Shown: positions 1 through 10,390, counted from the stretch's first letter. The stretch is DNA of 64,000 nucleotides from Agrobacterium salinitolerans (GCF_002008225.1 NZ_MRDH01000022.1:48669-112668), one strand, 5' to 3'. The notes: generated by a model not told the origin, from the letters alone. Numbers and translations: made by a program.

Positions 1-1019
<1,019 letters not shown>

Positions 1020-1556
1020 AAAATTGTCCTCCTGCGACACGGGAACATCGGCGACAGAAATCCACTGCCGCCTGGAACACCAAGCAACATTCAAGAAATT
1101 TGATTTTGCGAACGGCTGACCGCTGCAAAGTGCAGAGCCTCAATTCTATCGGCTCTGGTCTCTTGCATAAGGGGTTGTTTTCCTCACGAGACCCCTCTCC
1201 CATCGTTATAATTGCAGAAAAAAGAGATCCCGCAAGAAAAAACAACCGATGAGGGCATCTCAAAAATGAGGGGTAAGAGCCTTGGGGCTCGAGCTAACGC
1301 GCAACCGTCTCTACAGAAACGCGGGGGGACGAAGCCCGCTTGCAACCGCAAAACAGGCTATTCTTTTGCTCGAGCAGTTTTCTCTCCGACTATATGCGGC
1401 ACTGTCCCGGCTCTTTCCCTGGAAGCCAAAAAAAGAGGCTGATACGCGATCGGACGACAATGCGATACACGGCTTTCTACCAGGCGCAATCAAATTTAAA
1501 AAAGATATCAAAATCAATTAGATAAATGCGCTCCCCAGCGACGCAATCCGCCATTC
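1020..1556. other. Intergenic region between tolC-like gene and adhesin gene
   Basis: About 537 bases with no convincing gene. Short frames here have no recognisable motif. It contains the ribosome site of the adhesin gene at about 1026-1032 and an AT-rich ATTATAAC stretch on the minus strand near 1205-1213 that could be a -10 region. A separate promoter for the adhesin is plausible because the gap is long for an operon. Confidence 0.5.
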
Positions 1557-2984
1557 CTAAAGGGATATACCTTGAATTGTCTGGCCTTGAAGCGCGAAGG
1601 CTTCGCGCATCCGTCCGGCATTAAACGTGCAGTCTAGGTTCAATCTGTGCAGGTCATACTGAATGTTGCTGATATCGAACCTTGCAGCATGTAGTTCCTG
1701 GTCGGCGTTGAGCAGGTCGAGAAGGGTTCGCGTACCCAGTTCAACATATTGTGTTCGGTAAAGATCACGTGTCTGCCTCATCGTTGACTGGCGTGTCGAG
1801 AGCGATCGGCGCAGACTTTCCTTGCTCGATATCTGGCTGCTGGCCTCGGTAAGGTTGCGCACAATGTCGACCCGCACACGCGCTTCCGCGGCCTGTGATG
1901 CGCCGAGCGCCTGAACCGCCATATTCCGTCTGGCGCTCGTTGCGCCCCCATTATAGAGGCTGCCCGAAACTTTTAAGCCGATAGTATAATCGGGGTCGAA
2001 AGAGCTCAGTTCTGTGACATCGACACCGATTCCCGCATCAACGGACAGTGTCGGTAGCCCCTCGGCTTTGGCCAGATCGATCTGTGCGGCTGCGGCTTTG
2101 CGATCGGCTTCCGCTTGCATGACCGCCGGAACGCGGGACCAGTCGAGATTTGTGGAACTGCAGGCCTTCGGAAGCCATGCGGGCACCGCATCGATCACAT
2201 CAACCCGTCCGTTAATGCCGCTCAAATTTGACAGGGTCGCTTCCCAGCGGGAAAGTTGCCCTTCGATTTCCAGCCGCGTCGCCTCCGCGGCCTGAACACG
2301 GGCCTCCGCCTGCAGAAGGTCGGAACGCGTGCTCGCACCCTTGTCAGTACGTGCCTTGACCAGTTCCAGAATTGCTTTCACATCCTCGATCTGATCAAGC
2401 GCAACTTTTCGCAGGGCTCGATTGCGCTGGATTTCGATAACCGAGTATGCCGTCTCGCGTGCCAGATCATCGACCGCCATAAAAACCTGCGACTTCCGGC
2501 CCGCAATCCCTGCTGTTGCAATCTTCACCCGGTTGTCGACCTTACCGAAGTCATACAGCATCTGCGAAACGCTGAAGTTGAGGTCCGGGCTGTACCGATC
2601 TGATCTGTCGTTATTGTAGGAGGAATCCAGCCCCCAACTTAGGTTAGGAAGATAACCTGCGCGGGCTTCGTTGACGGATTCGGTCTGCTGATGAAGCCGA
2701 CCGATCGTTTCTGTAATTGCGGGATGCCAGTCGACGGCCTTCCTGACGGCAGCCTCGAGTGAAAGCGGGCCCTTGTGTTCGCTTTTTTCGAGCTTCGGCG
2801 ACCGTAGCTGACCAGTCATGGTATCGGCTACGCCTGGAAGGCTCTCGCTCACCTTTCCCATCTCAGTACTGGAAGAGCCTGTGCCCACCTGCCGGATGCT
2901 GGCACCGGGGCGGTTGGCGCAACCGGTCGTCAACATCCCCACAGTAACGATGCAAGCAAGCGCTGGAAGCCAACGAAACGGCAT
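1557..2984 (-). CDS. TolC-family outer membrane channel of type I secretion (LapE/AggA type)
   Basis: A 475-residue outer membrane efflux protein. The N-terminus carries a lipoprotein-like signal with a lipobox (LTTGC, Cys near residue 22). The body shows the duplicated, Ala- and Gln-rich coiled-coil pattern of TolC trimers, with landmarks such as SVSQMLYDFGKV, TRSDLLQAEARVQAAEATR and YVELGTRTLLDLLNADQEL; the last is typical of the LapE/AggA branch that exports large adhesins. The adhesin gene lies downstream on the same strand, so this is the likely outer-membrane part of its exporter. The ABC protein and membrane-fusion protein of the system are not in the window. Family assignment is firm; the pairing is inferred from position. 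Confidence 0.85.
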   Translation of the reverse strand: MPFRWLPALACIVTVGMLTTGCANRPGASIRQVGTGSSSTEMGKVSESLPGVADTMTGQLRSPKLEKSEHKGPLSLEAAVRKAVDWHPAITETIGRLHQQTESVNEARAGYLPNLSWGLDSSYNNDRSDRYSPDLNFSVSQMLYDFGKVDNRVKIATAGIAGRKSQVFMAVDDLARETAYSVIEIQRNRALRKVALDQIEDVKAILELVKARTDKGASTRSDLLQAEARVQAAEATRLEIEGQLSRWEATLSNLSGINGRVDVIDAVPAWLPKACSSTNLDWSRVPAVMQAEADRKAAAAQIDLAKAEGLPTLSVDAGIGVDVTELSSFDPDYTIGLKVSGSLYNGGATSARRNMAVQALGASQAAEARVRVDIVRNLTEASSQISSKESLRRSLSTRQSTMRQTRDLYRTQYVELGTRTLLDLLNADQELHAARFDISNIQYDLHRLNLDCTFNAGRMREAFALQGQTIQGISL

Positions 2985-3098
2985 TCAATGTTCCACCTTC
3001 TAAAGAGAAGAATGAGCAAGCTGCCAGTACGAGGAACAAGATCGTGGCCATTTGATTTGCCGATATAAATTCGGCGTGGATCAGGACTAGGCACACGC

Positions 3099-3140
3099 GG
3101 TTAACAAAGAATTAACCATGTGGAGTGAATATTAACCATG
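3099..3140. promoter_or_regulatory. Repeat cluster upstream of tolC-like gene, possible operator
   Basis: ATTAACCATG occurs twice, at 3111-3120 and 3131-3140, exactly 20 bases (two helical turns) apart. The first copy also forms an inverted repeat with the GGTTAA at 3099-3104. The cluster lies 115-155 bases before the tolC-like start. Helical phasing suggests a regulator site; the regulator is unknown. Confidence 0.35.
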
Positions 3141-4127
3141 CATCTGAGCGACGTCGGCCGCGGTCCTTCAATTGGGAGACCGCGAGAAACTTCCGGCACG
3201 AAGATAGCCATTTTTGTCGAGCAGTCCTCGTCGCTATGATGCGGACAGCGGGCCGTTAGGAAACAACCTTTCGCCGTGTTGCTTCCGACGTCAAACCGCG
3301 ATCACTTGATCTATAAGGGCTCGCCCGCACGAGAAATCCACCGCGCTCTGACCGGAGAATGGAATTTCCCCGGTTAATGCCGCAACGGTTGCAGGCAGTA
3401 CCGTCAACATCGGAGAGCAGCCGTTCACGACCGTTTCGCATTCCGGCACATGGTGAAGAAGAAGAAAGGGGATCGGCAGCGACAAAGTCGCCACCTGCCC
3501 TCTCATCCCTGGCAGCGAAGACTTTTCCTATTTTCTCGATAAGAAGCCAAGCAGGTTCCTGCGCCTGGGCAATGGCATGAACTCCGCCATGCTACACAGC
3601 CCCAAATATGAATTTGCGGATATCTCTCCCGGGCTAACTGACCGACACGGCATTGTTACCACCGCGACAGGCGGTCGATTTCGCCAACCGCCAGGAAGAG
3701 ATTTCCGCTCTATTCGTTCTAATTATTAGGACGCGAATTTCTTGGGCAACGACGGAACACCTCTCAATAAGAATTTCGTCTTGAATTCAGAATCTTACGA
3801 AATCTTCGATCAATGCTCCATCAGGCAAAAGCGCTTTTTGCCTAAATTTTTTGCAGGCATAAGATTTCATCGAAGCTCTTGCTAAAGTCGGCTTCCTCGT
3901 GAGACAAATGACCTGCGAGTAGAAGCGGTCTGAGCTTGGGTTCTGGACATTGCTCGACGGATAAATCTGTCGGGGAGATGTCTAAATGCCGTGTAAAGTC
4001 AGTAACCTTATTCCAAATTCCGCAGAAATCGATGATGGAGCTTATCATCTTCATGCGCATCGGTGTTTTGCATGCCTGAGCAGCGAGCGTCCTGAAAAAC
4101 GCAATTGCGCCATTGCCAGGTTCCTTG
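3141..4127. other. Gene-poor stretch
   Basis: About 990 bases in which I see no supported gene. The short frames on both strands lack family motifs and good ribosome sites. A 99-codon minus-strand frame at 3842-4141 is the longest and was rejected. The stretch separates the adhesin locus from the next operon and may hold a promoter near its right end. Confidence 0.45.
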
Positions 4128-4144
4128 CGGATGGATTCCATCCG
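4128..4144. promoter_or_regulatory. 17-bp palindrome upstream of ABC/oxygenase operon
   Basis: CGGATGG-ATT-CCATCCG is a perfect inverted repeat ending 62 bases before the start codon at 4207. Its position suits a regulator site, possibly for the LysR protein encoded in the same operon. That link is a guess. Confidence 0.35.
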
Positions 4145-4206
4145 GACCGCATCACCACGCCCTATCCGTCCTTAAAAACCGAACACTAGATGTGAAAGGT
4201 CGCCCT

Positions 4207-5196
4207 ATGTGCCGCACCAAGCTTGCCTCCTATGCACTTGCCGCCACCCTTGCCGCCGGCGCGGCATCCGCCGCTGACAAGGTGATCTTTCAGCTTGACT
4301 GGTTGCCGGGCGGCGACAAGGCGCCGATCTATGTCTGCCTCCAGGAAGGTTTCTGTTCGGAAGCCGGCCTTGAGGTGGAGATCGCTTCCGGTCGCGGCTC
4401 GACCGACGCCATCTCGCGCCTCGCCGCTGCATCCTCCGACATCGGCGTTTCGGATATCGGTGCCCTGATGGCCGCCCGCGCCAATGAGGGCGTGAAGGTG
4501 ACCGCCGTCATGTCGCTGTTCAACAAGGGGCCGCATGCATTCTACGTCACCAAGGGCGGCGCGATTACAAGTGTCGCCGACGTCAAGGGCAAGACGATCG
4601 CGACGTCGCCGTTCACATCGTCGAATGTTTATCTGCCACTGGTGCTTAAGGATGCCGGCATCGACATGGCGGATGTTAAACTCATCAAGGCTGATCCCGG
4701 CGCGCTCGGACCCATGCTGATGACCGGCAATGCCGACGGCATCATCGCCTGGATGACCGACCTCACGCGCTACAGCAATCAGGGCAAGGAAGCCGGGAAG
4801 GAAATCATTGCCCTGCCGTGGTCGGCCGCCGGTCTCGAGCTCTATTCCGCATCTCTCATCGCCAGCGATGATTTCCTCGCCAAGCGCCCGCAGGTCGCCG
4901 CGCGCTTCGTCGCGGCCTACAAGAAGTCAGTCGAGTTCGCCAAGGAAAATCCGGAGAAGGCGGCTTCGGCCGTCACCGCCATCGTGCCGGAGCTCGGCTC
5001 TGAAGATGTTCAAGGTTCGCTCAAGGACACGCTGCCGCTCATTTTCAACGAGGTGACGGACAAGGACGGCCTCGGCGCCTTTGAAACAGCTCGCCTCGCT
5101 GAAACCTGGCGCCGTGTTTCCCAAGCGCAGAACATTGACCCGGACAAGCTCGATCCGGAAACCATGGTCAACCGCACCTTCATGGTAACGGAGTAA
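4207..5196 (+). CDS. NMT1/ThiY-like ABC transporter substrate-binding protein
   Basis: A periplasmic solute-binding protein of 329 residues. The start at 4207 is chosen because it follows an AAAGG site and opens directly into a signal peptide (MCRTKLASYALAATLAAG, cleavage after SAA); an upstream in-frame ATG at 4105 would add 34 residues without homology. The mature start (VIFQLDWLPGGDKAPIYV) is the hallmark of the NMT1/THI5-like family, whose members bind thiamine-pyrimidine precursors, taurine, nitrate or other small ligands. It is the first gene of an operon, 5 bases before the ATPase gene. The linked deaminase and oxygenase favour a pyrimidine-like ligand, but the ligand cannot be read from sequence. 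Confidence 0.85.
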   Translation: MCRTKLASYALAATLAAGAASAADKVIFQLDWLPGGDKAPIYVCLQEGFCSEAGLEVEIASGRGSTDAISRLAAASSDIGVSDIGALMAARANEGVKVTAVMSLFNKGPHAFYVTKGGAITSVADVKGKTIATSPFTSSNVYLPLVLKDAGIDMADVKLIKADPGALGPMLMTGNADGIIAWMTDLTRYSNQGKEAGKEIIALPWSAAGLELYSASLIASDDFLAKRPQVAARFVAAYKKSVEFAKENPEKAASAVTAIVPELGSEDVQGSLKDTLPLIFNEVTDKDGLGAFETARLAETWRRVSQAQNIDPDKLDPETMVNRTFMVTE

Positions 5197-5201
5197 CGCT
5201 C

Positions 5202-5975
5202 ATGGCGATGCCCGCTATTCGCTTCGAGAGGCTGGGACAGGTTTTCGAGACCCGATCCGGACGCACGGAAGCCCTACGCGACGTCAGTTTCGATGTGGCA
5301 CGGCATGAGTTCGTCTCGATCCTCGGTCCTTCAGGGTGCGGGAAATCGACCCTGCTGCGCATGATCGCCGGCCTGCTGAAGCCGACATCCGGCTCGGTGG
5401 AGGTTTTCGGCCTGCCGGTGACGGCCCCGCGTGATGACATCGGCATCGTTTTTCAGAAACCGACTTTGCTTCCCTGGGCCACCGTCGAAGACAATGTCGT
5501 ATTTCCCGCCCGCCACAAGACCGGCCGGGTGACCGCACAGGAGCGCGAGCGCGCGGGTGAACTCCTGAAGATGGTCGGGCTGTCCGGCTTCGAGAAACGC
5601 CTGCCGGACGAGTTGTCTGGCGGCATGCAGCAGCGCGTCGGTATCGCCCGCGCGCTGCTCATGGATCCAGATATCCTGCTCATGGACGAACCCTTCTCGG
5701 CCCTGGATGCGCTGACGCGCGAGGTGATGGGCTTCGACCTTCTGCGTATTTTCTCCGAGCGCCCGAAGACCGTGGTCTTCATTACGCATTCGGTCAGCGA
5801 GGCTGCGCTTCTGTCCGACCGGGTATTGGTGATGACCGGCCGACCGGGTTCGATCCTGACCGAAGTTACCGTACCCGTGGGCCGGCCGCGTGGCCCTGAA
5901 ACTACAAAGGACAAGGCGATCCATGACCTCTCCAACCACCTCCGCGATCTCCTCCTCACCCGCCACGCGGCTTGA
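5202..5975 (+). CDS. ABC transporter ATP-binding protein (NitT/TauT/ThiZ type)
   Basis: A 257-residue cytoplasmic ATPase that powers the importer encoded with it. Walker A is GPSGCGKST (about residue 43), the signature is ELSGGMQQRVGIARAL, and Walker B is ILLMDEPFSALD. The sequence VFQKPTLLPWATVEDNV around the Q-loop is typical of the SsuB/TauB/ThiZ group. The gene begins 5 bases after the binding-protein gene and its 3' end overlaps the permease gene, which points to translational coupling. Confidence 0.9.
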   Translation: MAMPAIRFERLGQVFETRSGRTEALRDVSFDVARHEFVSILGPSGCGKSTLLRMIAGLLKPTSGSVEVFGLPVTAPRDDIGIVFQKPTLLPWATVEDNVVFPARHKTGRVTAQERERAGELLKMVGLSGFEKRLPDELSGGMQQRVGIARALLMDPDILLMDEPFSALDALTREVMGFDLLRIFSERPKTVVFITHSVSEAALLSDRVLVMTGRPGSILTEVTVPVGRPRGPETTKDKAIHDLSNHLRDLLLTRHAA

Positions 5976-6777
5976 GGCCATGCAGACCCGCACGTCACCA
6001 GTTGCTTTCCTCAAGCAGGTGCTCGCATGGCCGGGCATCACGACCGCTGCGGCTCTTATCGGTGCCGTGCTTCTGTGGGAAGCGGCGGCGCGGCTCCTGT
6101 CTCTCCCCACCTATCTGCTTCCACCACCGAGTGCGATCCTCGGCTCGTTCTCTTCTATTGGCTTCGAACGCTGGATGGGCCACATCCTCGCAACGCTGCG
6201 GGTGGCGCTGATCGGCTACGCGATGTCCATCGTCATCGCCATTCCGCTCGCGGTCGTCATGATGCGCTCGCCCTTCCTGTCGCGAACGCTCTATCCGCTG
6301 CTCGTCGTCGTGCAATCGACGCCGGTGGTGGCGATCGCGCCGATCATCATCGTGGTGCTCGGGGCCGGCGATGCACCACGCATCGTCATCACCTGTCTCA
6401 TCACCTTTTTTCCGCTTGTCGTCTCAACCGCAACGGGCCTTGCCGCGACCCCGCCCGAGCTGATTGAACTATCGCGAAGCCTGCGCGCCTCCGGCTTTCG
6501 CGAAATCACCCAGATCCGTCTGCCCTTTGCGGTGCCTTACATCTTCTCGGCCTTGAAAATCTCGATCACGCTCGCCGTCATAGGTGCCGTCGTCGCGGAA
6601 TTCTGCGCCTCGGAAGCAGGCGTCGGTTACTTCATCCAGCTTTCGACCTCGCTGTTCAAGCTGCCGCAGGCCTGGGCCGGTCTGTTGGTGCTGGCCACTA
6701 TGTCGCTGCTGCTGTTTCAGGCCGTGGTGCTGACGCAGAAACTTTTCTTTCCCTGGAGCCTGCCGAAGAGCAGCTGA
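5923..6777 (+). CDS. ABC transporter permease (NitT/TauT/ThiX type)
   Basis: The inner membrane channel subunit of the importer, about 284 residues with six predicted membrane segments. The permease-ATPase coupling loop is seen at ELSRSLRASGFREITQIRLP. Two starts are possible: ATG 5923, preceded by AAAGGA and overlapping the ATPase gene by 53 bases, or ATG 5980 just after the ATPase stop. The first is used here with modest certainty; residues before VAFLKQVLAW carry no family signal. The C-terminal half (VVAEFCASEAGVGYFI) matches BPD_transp_1 permeases of the taurine/nitrate/thiamine-precursor class. Confidence 0.85.
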   Translation: MTSPTTSAISSSPATRLEAMQTRTSPVAFLKQVLAWPGITTAAALIGAVLLWEAAARLLSLPTYLLPPPSAILGSFSSIGFERWMGHILATLRVALIGYAMSIVIAIPLAVVMMRSPFLSRTLYPLLVVVQSTPVVAIAPIIIVVLGAGDAPRIVITCLITFFPLVVSTATGLAATPPELIELSRSLRASGFREITQIRLPFAVPYIFSALKISITLAVIGAVVAEFCASEAGVGYFIQLSTSLFKLPQAWAGLLVLATMSLLLFQAVVLTQKLFFPWSLPKSS

Positions 6778-6863
6778 GCCCATCCGGAGTAGAAGCAGTC
6801 GGGCCTTGCCCGGACATTGCTCCTCAACCGCCGGCGCGCCGGCATCCACCTAAGGAGAATCGT

Positions 6864-7859
6864 ATGAATATCCAGACCGACACGCTTGCAGAACTCGCCA
6901 AGGAAGCAACCATCGGCGGCATGGGCACGACCGTTGACCGGGAAATCCCCGTCATCGACCTTTCCGACTTCGATAACCGCAAGCATGAGATCGCCGATGC
7001 ACTCTGGCAGGCCTCGATCGATATCGGCTTCTTCCAGGTATACAACCACGGCATCGCCCAGGAAGACATCGACGCGGCCTTCGACACGGCATGGACGTTC
7101 TTTGAACTGCCGGCAGAGGTGAAGGCAAAAACCCCGATGCCGAAGGGCATCAATGCCGGCTGGGAATTCAAGGCGCAGGTTCGTCCCTCCACCGGCACGC
7201 CGGACAACAAGGAGAGTTTCCAGCTCACCCGGCCGGACATGATCCGCCTCAATCTCTGGCCGAGCGAAGAGGATCTTCCAGGCTTTCGGGAAAAGATGCT
7301 CCGCTTCGAGCGTCAGAACTGGGAACTCGGCATGCGCATCCTCTCCTGCTTCGCGCTGAAGATGGGCTTTGCCGAGGATTTCTTCACCGTGGCGCATGAC
7401 CCATCTTCGGATCAGTACCAGTCGACGCTGCGGCTCATCCATTACATGTCGATGGAAGGTGCCAAGCCGGAAGACTTTACCTCATGGCGTGCCGGCGCCC
7501 ATTCCGACTTCGATTGCCTGACCATCCTTCATCAAAAGGAAGGCGAAGGCGGGCTTCAGGTATGCCCGGGCAAAGATGCGGCCCTCAAGGAATGGACGGA
7601 TGTTCCGCCGCGCAAGGGTTATATCACCTGCAACATCGGCGACATGCTGATGCGCTGGTCGGACGACCAACTGCAATCGACGTTGCATCGGGTACGCATG
7701 CCGCGCGAGGGCGAATACATGGGGCGGCGCCTGTCGCTGCCTTTCTTCTGCCAGGCAAACCGCGATGCGGTCATGCAGGGTCCGCTCGGTAAATACGAGC
7801 CGATCACCGCCGGCGAGTACCTGACCCGCCGCATCAACGCCAATTTCGCCAAGAAGTGA
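6864..7859 (+). CDS. 2-oxoglutarate/Fe(II)-dependent oxygenase, isopenicillin-N-synthase family
   Basis: A 331-residue soluble enzyme. The N-terminal half holds the DIOX_N region (IPVIDLSDF near residue 28, GFFQVYNHGI near 55). The C-terminal half holds the iron site His213-x-Asp215 and distal His275 (LHRVRMP), and the 2-oxoglutarate-binding Arg289-x-Ser291. A TAAGGAGA site precedes the ATG. Members hydroxylate small molecules; fungal thymine-7-hydroxylase belongs to this fold, which is notable beside a cytosine-deaminase-like gene. Lying 86 bases after the permease gene, it probably acts on the imported compound. The substrate is unknown. Confidence 0.8.
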   Translation: MNIQTDTLAELAKEATIGGMGTTVDREIPVIDLSDFDNRKHEIADALWQASIDIGFFQVYNHGIAQEDIDAAFDTAWTFFELPAEVKAKTPMPKGINAGWEFKAQVRPSTGTPDNKESFQLTRPDMIRLNLWPSEEDLPGFREKMLRFERQNWELGMRILSCFALKMGFAEDFFTVAHDPSSDQYQSTLRLIHYMSMEGAKPEDFTSWRAGAHSDFDCLTILHQKEGEGGLQVCPGKDAALKEWTDVPPRKGYITCNIGDMLMRWSDDQLQSTLHRVRMPREGEYMGRRLSLPFFCQANRDAVMQGPLGKYEPITAGEYLTRRINANFAKK

Positions 7860-8833
7860 CGTTGAAGATGGTCCGTTGCGGTGACATCGTGGAACAGTCA
7901 ATCCGACTCCCGTCAGGCAACGGACCCATCATGCTTCATGGACGCGCGCTGCGCTATATCGACGAGGTTGCCCGACAGGGCTCTATCCGCAAGGCGGCAA
8001 AGACATTGCATGTCGCCGCCTCTGCGGTGAACCGCTACATCCTGGAACTTGAAGAAGAGCTGCAAGCGCCCATTTTCGAGCGTCTGCCCCGCGGACTGAA
8101 ATTGACCAGCTCCGGTGAAATCCTGATCCAGCATATTCGCGAAACCCTGCAGGCTCATCAGCGAATGCGTGCTCAAATCCAGTCGCTCAAGGGATTGAAT
8201 CGCGGTGAGGTGGTGATTGCGACGATGGCAACACTTGCTGCCGGCCGGATCGCCGAGATCGTTGCAGCCTACCGTGAAAAACATCCGCAGGTCAGTCTGC
8301 GGATCATGGTGGGCGATCGGACGACCGTCGCAGAGATGGTGGCACTCGGCCAGGCCGATCTCGCCATCGCCTACAACCTGCCCGACGACACCCGGCTGCA
8401 ACGCGCCGCGGAATTCCGTCACGCGCTGGGCGCGGTCGTCGCTCCCACCCATCCGCTCGCAACCCGCAGCAGCGTGCGCATGTCCGATTGCCTGCTCTAT
8501 CCGCTGGTTCTGGCGGATCGGTCACTGTCGCTGCGCGAGGTCGTTGAGGCGACAGCACCGGCGCGGGCCACCCTCGTTCCCGTTGTAGAGACCAATTCGA
8601 TGGAGCTGATGAAACGCCTTGCCCGGACAGCGCCTCACATCACGTTCCTCAACAGACTCGATGTGGATCGCGAGACTGCGACCGGCGAACTGGTTTTCAT
8701 CCCGCTGACCGGAACCGGCTCGTTGCAACGGCTCAATATCCTCCACCGCGCCCGCGGCTCACTCTCGCCTGCCGGCAGCCATTTCATGCAATTTGCGCAG
8801 GAGCGTTTGCTTGCCTCGTTCGACGAGAGCTGA
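7856..8833 (+). CDS. LysR-family transcriptional regulator
   Basis: A DNA-binding regulator of 325 residues if translated from GTG 7856, which overlaps the previous stop in a GTGA arrangement. ATG 7868 and ATG 7931 are alternatives; the last places the helix-turn-helix at the usual distance from the N-terminus. The HTH is seen at GSIRKAAKTLHVAASAVNRY, followed by a LysR substrate-binding domain (from about residue 115, GEVVIATMATLAAGRIAEIV). It lies inside the operon between the oxygenase and amidohydrolase genes rather than divergent from them. It probably controls this operon in response to the transported compound. Confidence 0.8.
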   Translation: MTLKMVRCGDIVEQSIRLPSGNGPIMLHGRALRYIDEVARQGSIRKAAKTLHVAASAVNRYILELEEELQAPIFERLPRGLKLTSSGEILIQHIRETLQAHQRMRAQIQSLKGLNRGEVVIATMATLAAGRIAEIVAAYREKHPQVSLRIMVGDRTTVAEMVALGQADLAIAYNLPDDTRLQRAAEFRHALGAVVAPTHPLATRSSVRMSDCLLYPLVLADRSLSLREVVEATAPARATLVPVVETNSMELMKRLARTAPHITFLNRLDVDRETATGELVFIPLTGTGSLQRLNILHRARGSLSPAGSHFMQFAQERLLASFDES

Positions 8834-8864
8834 CTGCCCGGCACCCACCCGATAGAGACCCGCC

Positions 8865-10217
8865 ATGAACGATATTTCCCTGTTTCCCAACCTTGCCGCC
8901 CGTTTGGCGAGACCCGAGCGCATTCGTCTGGCAAAGGCGCGCGTGCCGGTCGCCCTGCTTGCCGATGACGCGCCTTATTTTGCCAAGGTGGACCGGGACG
9001 GCTCGGCGCTCGTCGACATTCTGATCGAGAACGGCAGGATTGCGGCCATAATGCCCACCTTTGTCGACAGTGATGAAGATACAGTCGCACTCGACGGCCG
9101 CCATGTCTGGCCGTTGCTGATTGACGCACATGCCCATCTCGACAAGGGCCACACCTTGGGCCGAGCGCCCGATTCCGGAGGAATGCATCCTGGCGCGCGC
9201 GCGGCAACCACGGCGGACCGTCTCGCCCACTGGAACACCGATGACCTTCTGCGGCGGATGGAATTCGGCCTTGCGACGGCTGACGCCCATGGCGTTGCAG
9301 CCATCCGCACCCATCTCGACAGCCACGAGGGACAAGCGGAAATCACCTGGAACGCTTTTGCAGAGGTGCGCGAGCGCTGGAAAGGCCGCATCACCCTGCA
9401 AGCCGCCGGCCTCGTGCCACTTGATGCCTACAGCGACGATTATGGCGCGCGTCTTGCCGATATCGTTGCCGGCCACGGCGGCCTGCTGGGTGGCGTCACC
9501 CGTGCCTCCGGCGGAACGCACGGGGCAAGCCTCGACGATATAGACCTGCTGCTTGATCGGCTGTTCGTGCTGGCGAAGGAGCGGGAACTGAATGTCGATC
9601 TGCATGTCGATGAGGCCGCGCAAGCCGATGCTTTGCCGCATGTTGCGCGTGCCGCCATCCGCCATGGCTACGAGGGGCGCGTAACCTGCGGCCACTGCTG
9701 CTCGCTTGCGCTTCTGGGCGAGCAGGAACTACGCGACACTATCGCGCTGATCGCGGATGCCGGCATTTCGATCATCACGCTGCCAACCGTCAACATGTAT
9801 CTTCAGGACCGCAAAGACGGTCGTACCCCGCGCTGGCGTGGGGTCACGCCGGTAAAGGAACTGCGGGCGGCGGGCATTCGGGTGGCTGCGGCCGGAGATA
9901 ATTGTCGTGATCCCTTCTTTGCCTATGGCGACCATGACATGCTGGATACCTGGCGGCAGGCGGTACGTATCCTTCACCTCGACCACCCTTACGCGGATGC
10001 AGCCGCGCTTGCCGGCCCAGCACCGGCCCGCATCATGGGCATTGACGCCGGCACGATCAGCGTGGGGCGCCCGGCGGACCTGATGATCCTGGAGGCCTGG
10101 AGTCTCGATCAGGTCATCGCCCGCCCACACGCCGATCGTATCATTCTCCGCAAGGGGATCCTATCCAACAGGACATTGCCCTCCTATAGCAAGCTGGCCG
10201 ATTTTCGGACGATGTAG
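8865..10217 (+). CDS. Cytosine-deaminase-like metal-dependent amidohydrolase
   Basis: A 450-residue cytoplasmic hydrolase of the amidohydrolase superfamily. The metal site is complete: His89-x-His91 (DAHAHLDK), the HVDE motif (LHVDEAAQ), the GHC histidine (VTCGHCCSLA) and the catalytic Asp (AAGDNCRDPF). This pattern is that of the cytosine deaminase/AtzC group, which removes amino or alkylamino groups from N-heterocycles. The C-terminus ends with the usual small beta domain (GTISVGRPADLMIL). It starts 31 bases after the regulator gene. The substrate is inferred to be an aminated pyrimidine or triazine-like ring and is not proven. Confidence 0.8.
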   Translation: MNDISLFPNLAARLARPERIRLAKARVPVALLADDAPYFAKVDRDGSALVDILIENGRIAAIMPTFVDSDEDTVALDGRHVWPLLIDAHAHLDKGHTLGRAPDSGGMHPGARAATTADRLAHWNTDDLLRRMEFGLATADAHGVAAIRTHLDSHEGQAEITWNAFAEVRERWKGRITLQAAGLVPLDAYSDDYGARLADIVAGHGGLLGGVTRASGGTHGASLDDIDLLLDRLFVLAKERELNVDLHVDEAAQADALPHVARAAIRHGYEGRVTCGHCCSLALLGEQELRDTIALIADAGISIITLPTVNMYLQDRKDGRTPRWRGVTPVKELRAAGIRVAAAGDNCRDPFFAYGDHDMLDTWRQAVRILHLDHPYADAAALAGPAPARIMGIDAGTISVGRPADLMILEAWSLDQVIARPHADRIILRKGILSNRTLPSYSKLADFRTM

Positions 10218-10333
10218 GTCCGGCGCTGCTCATGCTTGAAACACCAAGGGACACCGGCGTGTTGAGTTTCGGCTGGCTGCCGACAACTCATGGACGCAGC
10301 CGCAGCAGAACATCCATGTCTGGATGAATGCGA

Positions 10334-10364
10334 AAAGGCGCCGGGCGGACCGCCGGGCGCCTTT
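10334..10364. terminator. Bidirectional terminator hairpin
   Basis: AAAGGCGCC (10334-10342) pairs perfectly with GGCGCCTTT (10356-10364), with an extra GC-rich inner stem. It lies between two converging genes, and its A-rich and T-rich flanks would serve both strands. Confidence 0.75.
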
Positions 10365-10390
10365 CAATTATCTGCAAATCTATCGCCTGA

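Noticed and set aside
3099-3117. PcaQ box before the tolC-like gene
   Set aside because: The GGTTAA and TTAACC arms are in the reverse order and separated by 7 bases, not the ATAACC-N4-GGTTAA layout.
3842-4141. 99-codon minus-strand frame
   Set aside because: No ribosome site, no family motif, and its 5' end runs into the likely promoter palindrome of the next operon.
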